A stretch of DNA of 64,000 bases from positions 2,666,001-2,730,000 of the forward strand of contig NC_018217.1 in assembly GCF_000219625.1 (NCBI RefSeq), written 5' to 3'. The DNA is from Zymoseptoria tritici IPO323 (taxonomy: Eukaryota > Ascomycota > Dothideomycetes > Mycosphaerellales > Mycosphaerellaceae). Below, piece by piece: positions 55,615-64,000 of the stretch. Positions within the stretch are counted from its first letter, which is position 1; each line of letters starts with the position of its first letter. The notes under the pieces are model-generated. The model saw nothing but the letters and a program-made list of their open reading frames with translations. It was not told the DNA's origin and made no database searches. Both the position numbers and the translations under genes were made by a program.

Positions 55615-57880
55615 TTAGTCCAGTAGCCAAGTTTGGCGAGAAATGTAACATCGAGTGATTTTCCACATCGCCCGCCGCATGCCTCTCCAAGTAGTGAATG
55701 GCGACTATGCCTCTCAACGTGCACACAGAGAATCTGTCCCTTGATGCTCGCTGGGGGTTGCCAGTCTAGCAGCCAGGAATTTGGACAAGAAAATGCAATC
55801 ATCGTGCGACTTCCCATGTGTCCGCAGTGCCTCCCAATAGTACATGGCGACCATGCCACTCATCGTACACACAGAGGGTCTTCCGCGCAGTGCTTGCCGG
55901 AGACAATCCTTCGCTGGGATTGCCAGTTACCTCCGTGATCCCGCTCAAATTGCACCGCATGTGTCTGACTCCGTGGGCTTGGACTGTGCATTCTATGCCA
56001 GAGAAAGGAAATGTATTTCGAGAAGGATCTGTATAAGAGGAATGAAAGCAACGATAATGCTTTCGTCCTTCGAGCTTACACCATACCAACCAAGCTACTG
56101 GAGTCCGAGTTGCGTGGTGCGGTTTGAGCGGAGCCACGGAGGTACTAGTCTCCGTTACCGTCTCCAAGTAGTGAATGGCGACCATGCCTCTCAACGTGCA
56201 CACAGAGGGTCTTACGGAAATGCAACCACGAGTCATTTCCCGTGTCACCCGCTATGCCTCGCCAAGTAGTGAATGGCGACCATGCCTCTCAAGGTGCACA
56301 CGGAGGGTCTTTCGAAAATGCAACCATCGAGTGATCTCCTATGTCACCCGCTGTGCCTCTCCCAATAGTACATAGCGACCATGCCACTCATCGGACCCAC
56401 AGAGGATCTTCCGGGCAGTGCTTGCTAGGATTACCAGTGCACTCGTCTCCGTTACTGTCTCCAAGTAGTGAATGGCGACTATGCCACTTAACGTGCACAC
56501 AGAGGGTCTTTCCCTTGATGCTCGCTGGGGATTATCGCCAGCCTAGCAGCCAAAATTCGGCAAAAAACGCAGATCCGAGTGATTTCCCGCATCGCTCGCT
56601 GTGCCTCTCCAATTATCAAACAGCGACCATGCCTCTTGACGTGCGCACGAAGGGTTTCCCGCTCGGTGTTTGCGGGAGTGCCGATGGACCTGTCTCGGAT
56701 GTTTGTCCATTGTCCGCGGTGCCTCTCTAATTGGTAAAAAGCGACCATGCCTCTCAAGGTGCATACAGAGGGTGTTCCGCTTAGTGCTCACTAGGAATTG
56801 GATCTGTCTCCGATGCATGGCCATCGTCCGCGATGGCTCTCCAGGTGGTCAACAGGGACCTTCCCTCTCAAGGTCTACACCCAGGGTCTTCCGCTCGGTG
56901 CTCGCTGACGATGAAGCCTGTTTCCGATGTATGTCCATCGTTCGTTGTGGCTCCACATGGTGAATGGCAACCAGGCCACGAGAAGTCCACATGGAGGGTC
57001 GTCCGCTCAGTGCTCCTGGGGAATGCCGCCGTGTCTCTCCGAGTATTCTGATGCGACCATGCCACTGAAAGTCCACATAGAGGGCCTCCCGTCTAGTGCT
57101 TGGTAGCTCAGTGCTCGCTAGAGATTGCCGACGCACCTGTGTACGAGCGTTTCCGTTAAGAAGCATGCTACTCGACGTGCACACGGAGTGTCTTCCTCTC
57201 CGTGCTTAGTAGAAATTACCAATGCACCTGTTTCCGAGCATCGTCATGGGGACTGTGCCAGTGAACAGGAACGTATATGGTCTTTCGATCAGTGCTCGCT
57301 AGGGATTGCTAAAGCATTTCGCTTAGAATGCAACCTGCTACGACCATGCTACCAGGCAGGAACGTGGAAGGTCCTTTGCTTAGTGCTCGATGGGGAGTGC
57401 CGATGCACCTCTCTCTTCGAAGCTCCATGCGGATATGCTATTGAACGGGCACACGGAAGGTCGCTTACTGAGTGCTCGATGAAGTCTCGCAGTACTCGAT
57501 GGGAAGTGCCGGTGCACCTCTGTCCAAGTAATGCAATGAGACCATGCCCGTGGACGAGCACACGAAGGTCCTTGCTCAGTGCTCGATGAGGATTCTCAGT
57601 GCTTGGTGGAAAGTGCTGGTGCACCTCTCTCCAAGCCGTTCAGTGCAATTTTGCCTCTGGACTGGCATATGGCGGCTCCTTCGCTCAGGGATCGAGGATT
57701 CCCTTCGCTCAATAGTCAATGGGACTGCCGGTGCACCTCTTGGCAAGTACTTCATTGCGACCATGCCACGAACTGTTCTTTTCGAGAGTCGTCGCTGAAG
57801 AATGCCGGTGCTCCTCTCTCTGAGTACAACCCGATGCGACCAGACCAATGAACAGTAACGTAAAGGGCCCATCACTCAGT
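55615..57880. repeat. Large degenerate tandem array, about 19 units
   Basis: Units of about 80-150 bases recur across 2.2 kb. The core is (T/G)GCGACCATGCC(T/A)CTCAACGTG followed by CACACAGAGGGTCTTCCGCT, then CAGTGCTCGCTAGGGATTGCC. Core positions include about 55701, 55846, 56178, 56276, 56375, 56475, 56623, 56741, 56855, 56967, 57053, 57249, 57341, 57541 and 57757; more diverged ones lie between. Four successive copies at 56178-56475 are spaced about 99 bases apart. A higher-order duplication is also visible: TTGATGCTCGCTGGGG at 55741 recurs at 56515. Copies on the right are more diverged and may form a subfamily (GTGCTCGATG...GGTGCACCTCT). No continuous frame spans the array. Confidence 0.88.
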
Positions 57881-58256
57881 GCTCCGAGAGGGCAATTGCC
57901 GATATTCAGCAAGTGGAGGTCCAGAACGTCCACAAGGGCTTGTACTCGCAGCTGAAGATCTGCAATCGGCGAATCTGTTCACATCAGTTGTGGATGCAAA
58001 ACAACGCTTGAAGGTAGCCGTCAATGCAATGCGAGCGCGGATCGAAGCAAATATACCAGGCGTGACTGAGAGAGACTTCATGTATCCGCATATTTCCGCC
58101 CACGATGCTCTTCGCATGCGTATAGACATCCTGGTCCGCAAAAGGAGTCCGAAGCGTAGCGGGGACGTAGAGATCCTGTCGCTCAACGCTCCACGAGGAA
58201 ATTCGAGGGTGCTGGGGTTTTCCTCCGAATACATCGACGTGACACTGAACGAGTGA
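57879..58256 (+). CDS. Orphan small open frame beside the array
   Basis: 125-codon frame starting in the last array unit. Its first 20 residues are array sequence. The rest reads like a real, charged, helical protein (LAAEDLQSANLFTSVVDAKQ, RLKVAVNAMRARIEANIPGV, RMRIDILVRKRSPKRSGDVE) and the composition differs from the array. I recognise no family. It may be a genuine small gene, the last exon of a gene whose upstream part has been replaced by the array, or chance. No splice acceptor could be chosen with confidence. Confidence 0.3.
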   Translation: MLREGNCRYSASGGPERPQGLVLAAEDLQSANLFTSVVDAKQRLKVAVNAMRARIEANIPGVTERDFMYPHISAHDALRMRIDILVRKRSPKRSGDVEILSLNAPRGNSRVLGFSSEYIDVTLNE

Positions 58257-58979
58257 GATGTGGCATTTCACATGCGACGTCGTGCAGCTCGTTCAAGAAT
58301 TGCATGACGCGAATGTCGTCAAAAGCCAAGTCGACAAGCAATGAACGACGAAAAGTCCCGAGAGAGCAGTGTGCACCTCGGGCAGTGTAAAATGGCCGCC
58401 GAACACACCCCTCTGCCTGGCCGCATGTGGAACAGCATATCCGGTCCTCTGGCAAAGCTGGAATAGTATTCAAATAACCAACGAGTCCTCCATGTGACGT
58501 CGGCTCCTGTAAACCGAAGCGAGCAAAGATGAATGCTTAGATGCCATGTTCCAGGTACATGCTATTGCCAGGACGAATCTCTCCTGGACTGGACGTAGCT
58601 CAATCGGGAACTTCGTGGATTGAATCATTGACGGCCATTTCCAGTAAATGTGTGATATTCTGATGAGGCGACATGCCGATGTCACGAGTCGATGCGGCCG
58701 ACAATGCTGATGGAGGCGTTCGTGTGGGAGTGAGCAGAGGAAGTGAGGTGGTTAGTGTGTTGGCGTCGGTGAAGTCGACTCGCCGGGAAGGGAAAGGGAA
58801 GGTGAGCCGAGTCTCCTCCTCTTTTGAAGCTCGTCGACCTCGGGCGAGATCAACCACGACCCTCACACGAAGCACATATGTAGATCAGCAGATGCTGCGG
58901 CGATTGTAAGTAGTTTCAATCGACGCTTCTTCAATTTCGCCTCTTGAAATTTCCCTACTGTGACATTACTTCTTTCACC
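58257..58979. other. Intergenic, acyl-CoA dehydrogenase promoter side
   Basis: About 720 bases without a supported gene. A short plus-strand frame at 58673-58909 is best explained as 5' UTR. Confidence 0.45.
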
Positions 58980-60326
58980 ATGAACTTCGAGGTCTCCGAC
59001 GACTTGAAGAACTATCTCGCCCGACTGGACGACTTCATTGAACGCGAGATCAAACCACTACAGGCACAGGACGACAACGAACGCTTCTTCGACCACCGCC
59101 GCGAACATGCCCGCACGAACTGGGACGCTGGCGGCTTGCCTCGAGAGGAGTGGGAAGAGCTGTTGAGAGAAGCGGCGAGGAGAGCGGACAAAGCTGGTTT
59201 CTTCCGATTCAGCTTGCCGAAGGAGTTTGGTGGCCAGAATACCGACTCTGGAAGAGGAAGTAATCTGTGGATGTCAGTGATCCGAGAGCACCTAGCGTCG
59301 AAAGGCCTGGGCTTGTTCAACGATCTGCAGAACGAGCACTCCATTTGTGGCAACTTCTCAGATGTGATCATGGTGCAGCACTTCGGCAGCGAAGAGCAGA
59401 AGAAGGAGCTCATACACGGCAGACTTGCTGGCAAAGTCAGAATCACATTCGGTCTCACTGAGCCGGATCATGGCAGTGACGCTACCTTCATGGCGACAAA
59501 GGGCGTGAAGCAGTCAGACGGCAGCTACATTATCAATGGTGGGAAGATGTGGCAGACGGGCATACACAAGGCGACGAATTGCTTCATCTTTGCCCGAACA
59601 AGCGGCAAGGATGGAGACGCCAAGGGCATCACATGCTTCAACGTGCCACGCCACACGCCCGGCCTGAAGGTGGAGTCATACCAATGGACGCTGAACATGC
59701 CTACCGACCACGCCACGATCTCCCTGACTGATGTCCGTGTTCCGGCATCCTCCATCATCGGACCAGCAGAAGATGGTCTCCAAGTCGCGCAAGCCTTCGT
59801 CCACGAGAATCGCATCCGTCAAGCTGCATCCTCTCTCGGCGCAGCCCAGTACTGCGTGAACCAATCAGTAGAGTACGCCCGCAAGCGTCGACCCTTCGGC
59901 AAGCCTCTGGCCACGAACCAGGCGATCCAATTCCCGCTTGTAGAACTCCAGACCCAATGCGAGATGTTGAGGCTGCTGATCCGCAAGACGGCCGTCGATA
60001 TGGACACCATGCCTCATCGCGAGGTGGAGCAGAAAGTAAGCGACAAGGTCAGCATGTGCAATTACTGGGCGAACAGATTGTGCACGCAAGCTGCCGATCA
60101 GGCGATCCAGACTCATGGTGGTTGGGGTTATAGTAAGTCTATCAAGTGATATTGTGCAGTTTGATCCTCGCTGACTCCCCTCACAGGCCGCCACTACCCA
60201 TTCGAACACATCTGGAGACATCATCGAAGGTACAGAATCACCGAGGGTAGTGAGGAGATCCAGATGCGCAAGATCGCAGGGTTCATGTTCGGATTCATGG
60301 GACCGAAAAAGGAGACGAAGCTGTGA
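58980..60326 (+). CDS. Acyl-CoA dehydrogenase family flavoprotein
   Basis: FAD enzyme of fatty-acid or branched-chain acyl-CoA oxidation. Exons: 58980..60132 and 60187..60326, with a 54-base intron (GTAAGT...TCACAG), giving 430 residues. Landmarks: RFSLPKEFGG, the FAD/substrate segment ITFGLTEPDHGSDATFM, IINGGKMWQTGIHKATNCFI, RKRRPFGKPLATNQAIQFPL, QTHGGWGYS across the junction, and RYRITEGSEEIQMRKIAGF near the end, which contains the usual catalytic Glu region. An N-terminal extension (REEWEELLREAARRADKAGF) and a long helix distinguish it from short-chain enzymes. There is no mitochondrial leader, and the C-terminus is Thr-Lys-Leu, a weak match to a peroxisomal PTS1. The stop is 97 bases from that of the convergent permease. 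Confidence 0.93.
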
Positions 60327-60423
60327 GATGTTGGCCATCTCCTGTACCTCATGAGCATATGCACAAAATTTATGAATGCGATATCAAGGTTGGTGGGAGC
60401 AATGCAAGTGAAGGTCGTCAAGA

Positions 60424-62148
60424 CTACTTCAACTCAGGTTTCGCCTCTCTACTCGTCCTCGTTGCCGATTCTCCACTGCTGTCGATGGACTCCACTTGGC
60501 CAACAATGGTCGGGTCTGCGTCGGATACCACCGGAGGTCCAGTGAATGTTTTCCTGCCGCGGATGAAGTACCACACGACGCTGATGGCTGCGAAGCCCAT
60601 GAAGACCACGCTTGCGTAGTTCATCGAACTTGCGGTGACCTGGAGAAGATGTCAGCCGGCGTACCAAGGAAATCCTATCGCTGAGCTTACCGGAAGACTG
60701 GTAGGCATGCAAAACAGCACGATCGCCAATGCTATCCACACCAAGCAGATGATGTTGATGGTAAAGCCAAATCTGCCAAGGGAGTACGTCGAGTGCTTCA
60801 CAAGCTTCCTCCTGCGCAGCACCGAAACCAGGATCGGAAGACCATAGCCGCACGATAAACAGATGGTAGCGACACCTGTAAAGCTTCCGAATGCTGCCGT
60901 CGATCCGAAGTAGATCAAGCCAAGCAGGCAATCGACCACGGTCGATAAGACAAGTCCCCAAAGCGGGATTCCCAATTTGCTGTTGGTCGTGCCCAACCAT
61001 CGGCTTCCTGGGATCGCACCATCACGAGCGAAGGCATAAGTGCAGCGACTTGAAGCTGTCAAAGCGCCAGTACCTGCGAAAAGCCAGATTCCAAGGATCA
61101 AGAAGAGCAGACCGAATCCTCCACCCTTCGAGCCGGTTGCTTGAGTAAAGAGGAAGCCGATGGGCTGCCCGCTCTTGACATCAAGAAGATCCTGAACGGC
61201 CGGCAGCACGAAAAGGATGGGAATCAGGTAGATCACACCAGTGACACCAGCAGCCACGACGGACATGACAATAGCTCTGGGAACTTCGCGTGCTGGATTC
61301 GGTACTTCCTCGCACATCGAAGCGACCAGACCGTATCCCGTCAGAGTATACGAAGCTTGGAGTAGGCCAACGAAGAAAGCCCAGCCGGACGGCCATCCAG
61401 ATGCGCTGGCGTCGTAGTTGCTGAATACGAATTCGGCGGATCGATAGTTGTCGGACATGGCGAGGATTGTGACCACGATGATCACAACTGAGGCCGCCGT
61501 CCAGTAGATGCAAACGCGGTTGATGAGATCCAGGTATGCGGAACCGAATGCGTTGATAAGGAAACATATCAGCATGAGAGCCCAGAACATCAAGACCGTT
61601 TGCCTGACAAGTCAGCTTCGCATCAGCGATCTCTGACAAGGCTCAACTCACCATGCATTGGCAACAAAGTCCTCTTTGAATATCGAAATAGCACTGAGGA
61701 CCAACTGCGCTCCCGAGAAATTGATCGAAAGCGTCACCGTCCAGTTGCCAACCAGATTCAACCATCCCGTAATCCACGAAGCCAGCGGCGCCCATTCTTT
61801 GTTCGCCAGCATCGCACTCCAATAGTAGACACCACCGGCAGTCGGGTATACCGCACAAATTTCGGCCAGCGAGGCAGCAATGCTCATGGAGATCAGAGAA
61901 ACCAGCACCCATCCCCAGAGAATCGTCACACTTTGACCATCCGTCAGACCAATGTACATCGTCGTGCTGAGGCCGAATGGCACGGCCATGATCGCAAAGG
62001 ACATTCCCAGAACCGATAGCATGCTCAGACTTCGTGGTAGTTCCGACGTGTAGCCCATCTTCGCCAGATCTGCATCCGCTGCTGCTGCGTGCACCGAGCC
62101 GGTTCGCCGCGCTCCATCGCTGGACATGCCTCGTTTGACGGCGTCCAT
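60424..62148 (-). CDS. APC-family amino acid / GABA-type permease
   Basis: Multipass plasma-membrane transporter of the amino acid-polyamine-choline superfamily. Exons: 62148..61652, 61603..60691 and 60639..60424, with introns of 48 and 51 bases, giving 541 residues. The cytosolic N-terminus leads into helix 1 with LSMLSVLGMSFAIMAVPFGL. Other landmarks: AASLAEICAVYPTAGGVYYW, SWITGWLNLVGNWTVTLSI, the helix-6 region LLQASYTLTGYGLVASMCEEV with PNPAREVPRAI, RCTYAFARDGAIPGSRWLG, and LPILVSVLRRRKLVKHSTYS. About twelve helices are visible. The sequence resembles the fungal GABA/choline permease group (Uga4/Hnm1-like); the actual substrate cannot be decided. Confidence 0.93.
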
Positions 62149-62925
62149 GGTTGATTTTGTGTAGAAGATATCGCCAGATGCGGTAGGAGGTAGTTCCCCA
62201 CGTGAGGTCAGGTTTCCAGTGTCAACGGTCCCGGAAGTTAAATCGAAGTGAACGTCAGTCCGCAGTGTCCATGATCCCAGGTCGAAAGATAAGTATATAG
62301 GAGTGCGACCGGATGCGCGTAGGGTATGTAGCTATGGCGGAGCTTTCGGCGACATTCCGCTGGTGTTATCGGGTCCCTGGCGGGATGGTGAGGAGAATGG
62401 AGACCGGCTATTGTCCGGCCAGTCAAGTGGAGGAAGGAAGCGAAAGTGGCTTGGGCCTGGACAAGACGGCTTATCTTTCGCTACCGCCGTTCCTCGTTGA
62501 TGATTGGATCCATCATTGGCAGGGGGATTTACTTCATCAGGTCAGGCCATCTTTCGGTCATGGCAGCGACACCACACTGCGACAAATGCGCTTTCAACAA
62601 GTGCGTGGCATGAGAGTCAATTTATGGCCGAAGAAGTTTGAATGCAGAGCCAAAGGAGGATGAGTCGTGCAGAAGCAACAAGTCTTGCAAGTAACACCTC
62701 CAGGCAAGTAACACCTCCAACCCTGCACGATGTAAGGCTGACTTCTGTATATTTATGGGAAGGCGAGCAACACACGGCGTAGAAATTGCATCTTGAGCTC
62801 ATCATAAAAGGTATATATACACAAGAACGGACCACGATAAATATGTACTCAAGCAGATCAAAGGCCGTCTCAATCAATCATGCGCAGTCGTAAGTCCACA
62901 CCTTCATCCATCAGCAGACCACCCT
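62149..62925. other. Intergenic
   Basis: Permease promoter side and metalloprotease 3' side; about 780 bases with no supported gene. Contains a 16-base direct repeat (GCAAGTAACACCTCCA at 62687-62702 and 62704-62719, period 17). Confidence 0.5.
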
Positions 62926-63852
62926 CTAGTATCCCTTCCGATACTGCTCCCACAGCGCCCTGATTCGGGCGACCTGTCCCGGCGTAAAGCCCGTGTAGCA
63001 CGAGTCCGAGCTATAGTCCATGTAGTTGTGGATCAGGTCCACGCCTGGCAACCCAGGACAACTATCCTTCACCTCCGTCGGACACCCATCCGTACTCGAA
63101 GACTGCATTGGCGTATCATCGATCATGTCGCCTTCGCCTTCACAGGAGTATCCCTCAAAGGTATGCAGCAGTCCCAACCAGTGTCCCGTCTCGTGCACGG
63201 CCGTCATACCCTGGTTGTAGCCCGTCAGTGACCCTCCAGGCATCGTGTTGGCGTTGATATTGCATCCATCGGAAGCGTACAGCGCCTTGTCCATGCCGAC
63301 CTGGACTTGCGAGGGTAGCGTGCAGGTTCCGAGAATGCCACTGGTGAGATCGGAGTGGAAGTAGAGGTTCAAGTCGGCGTAGGTCCCTTTGCGGAGCGCG
63401 AGCTTCATAGCGTCCATGTCAGCGCCATCGGCCACGGCCCATGCGTCGTTGACGGTTATGTCAGTTTCGATGAGCTTGAAGTTCAGGCCGATGCGTTTGT
63501 ACACGGTGTTCATGACGTTGATCTGCTTTGTGGCTTGTTTCTTGGTGTAGAGGGCGGCGTTGGCGGTTGTGGTGAGGATGTGCATGTATGCGTTGATGGT
63601 GGTTATTGGAATGTCTTCTCTCGTCTTCAAGAGCGCCGGTGCTCGTGTGCCGGTCTGGTGATGTCGAAGCTTGCGACTGAGGGCTTTGATGGTCTTGTTG
63701 AAGTCGCTGGAGCCGGAGGCTCGTGACACGCCGCAGTTGAAGTGTTTGATGGTGAGATTTGTTTTTGGGTCTACGAAGGACGAGATCGGATTGTTTGCGC
63801 CGTGTGCCATGCCGGCGGCCAGCGCCGCAAAGACGAACGTGAGGAGCTTCAT
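62926..63852 (-). CDS. Secreted M43-family zinc metalloprotease
   Basis: Extracellular metalloprotease of the pappalysin/M43B (MEP1) type. Single exon, 308 residues. A signal peptide covers about residues 1-18 (MKLLTFVFAALAAGMAHG), followed by a short pro-like region with N-glycosylation sequons (NLTI, NKTI). Catalytic motif HETGHWLGLLH at about residues 219-229 (three zinc His and the catalytic Glu), with the Met-turn in HNYMDYSSDSC about 50 residues later. Cysteines are paired around the active site (GYSCEGEGDMIDDTP, DGCPTEVKDSCPG) as in fungal members. Such enzymes digest external protein and some act in host or keratin degradation; no specific role is shown here. Confidence 0.95.
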   Translation of the reverse strand: MKLLTFVFAALAAGMAHGANNPISSFVDPKTNLTIKHFNCGVSRASGSSDFNKTIKALSRKLRHHQTGTRAPALLKTREDIPITTINAYMHILTTTANAALYTKKQATKQINVMNTVYKRIGLNFKLIETDITVNDAWAVADGADMDAMKLALRKGTYADLNLYFHSDLTSGILGTCTLPSQVQVGMDKALYASDGCNINANTMPGGSLTGYNQGMTAVHETGHWLGLLHTFEGYSCEGEGDMIDDTPMQSSSTDGCPTEVKDSCPGLPGVDLIHNYMDYSSDSCYTGFTPGQVARIRALWEQYRKGY

Positions 63853-64000
63853 GGTTGATCGTGCAGTCAGAGGTGACGTTGAAGTTGGTCGTGCCGGGGA
63901 ATGTTTCGAGATATGCCGTGGAATGCAGTTTGTGTTAAAGAAGCATATGGTACCTGCTGCACTCCAGGGTGAATATGAGCGACTGGCCGGCTGAGCCGCA

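Noticed and set aside
55615..57880. CRISPR-like array
   Set aside because: Repeats are long, diverged and variable in spacing, with no unique spacers between constant repeats, and the genome is clearly eukaryotic.
58590..58625. tRNA-like GTAGCTCAATCGGG sequence
   Set aside because: It resembles a D-arm, but I could not find a matching anticodon stem, T-arm or acceptor stem around it.
62313..62663. 116-codon plus-strand ORF
   Set aside because: No family resemblance, begins without ATG context and overlaps the permease promoter side.
58980..63852. Possible metabolic or secondary-metabolite cluster (dehydrogenase, permease, protease)
   Set aside because: No backbone synthase, no pathway-specific regulator, and the three genes have unrelated functions.

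Overview
This is a gene-dense piece of a filamentous ascomycete chromosome (Pezizomycotina, probably Dothideomycetes). Many genes carry short GT-AG introns of about 48 to 104 bases, often with a CTRAY-type branch point. The conserved genes are typically fungal: CHS7, SEY1, PMT2, RPN8, NCE101, ATG8, PEX16 and HEM13. One pogo/Fot1-like DNA transposon carries stop codons of the kind left by repeat-induced point mutation (RIP). The class-level placement rests on protein flavour only. I annotate about 27 protein-coding genes. Splice sites were placed by hand, and exon lengths were checked to sum to a multiple of three wherever I give joined coordinates.

Layout. 0-6 kb: a small subunit of serine palmitoyltransferase, a secreted M24 peptidase, a cytosolic GH85 endo-beta-N-acetylglucosaminidase (convergent with the peptidase) and the HDEL receptor ERD2. 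6.5-12 kb: a large chromodomain protein with four CCCH zinc fingers, then the chitin synthase chaperone CHS7. 12-16 kb: a gene-poor stretch with a decayed 120-base tandem repeat, a 16-base minisatellite and an F-box-like gene. 16-24 kb: RPS18, CLPTM1-like, a small membrane protein and the ER-fusion GTPase SEY1. 24-33 kb: a Cys-rich protein, a SnoaL-like protein, a Myb/WD40/Zn protein divergent from PEX16, and ATG8. 34-42.5 kb: NCE101, an HD-domain hydrolase, RPN8, a SWIM-finger (Shu2/SWS1-like) protein and a SWIRM protein. 42.9-45.1 kb: the transposon, with perfect 46-base terminal inverted repeats. 45.7-50 kb: PMT2 and HEM13. 50-55.6 kb: degenerate repeats, an unknown nuclear-looking protein and a non-canonical HSP70/HSPA12-like ATPase. 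55.6-57.9 kb: a large, strongly diverged tandem array. 59-64 kb: acyl-CoA dehydrogenase, an APC-family amino-acid/GABA-type permease and a secreted M43 metalloprotease.

How the genes relate. They do not form a metabolic cluster. There is a loose over-representation of secretory-pathway functions: ERD2, CHS7, SEY1, PMT2, CLPTM1-like and the sphingolipid regulator. Others concern chromatin: the chromo/CCCH protein, the SWIRM protein and possibly the Myb/WD40 protein. This looks like ordinary fungal gene order rather than operon-like organisation. The most unusual material is non-genic: the 2.2-kb array at 55.6-57.9 kb, the exact 120-base periodicity at 13.9-14.3 kb, and the intact-ended but stop-interrupted transposon.
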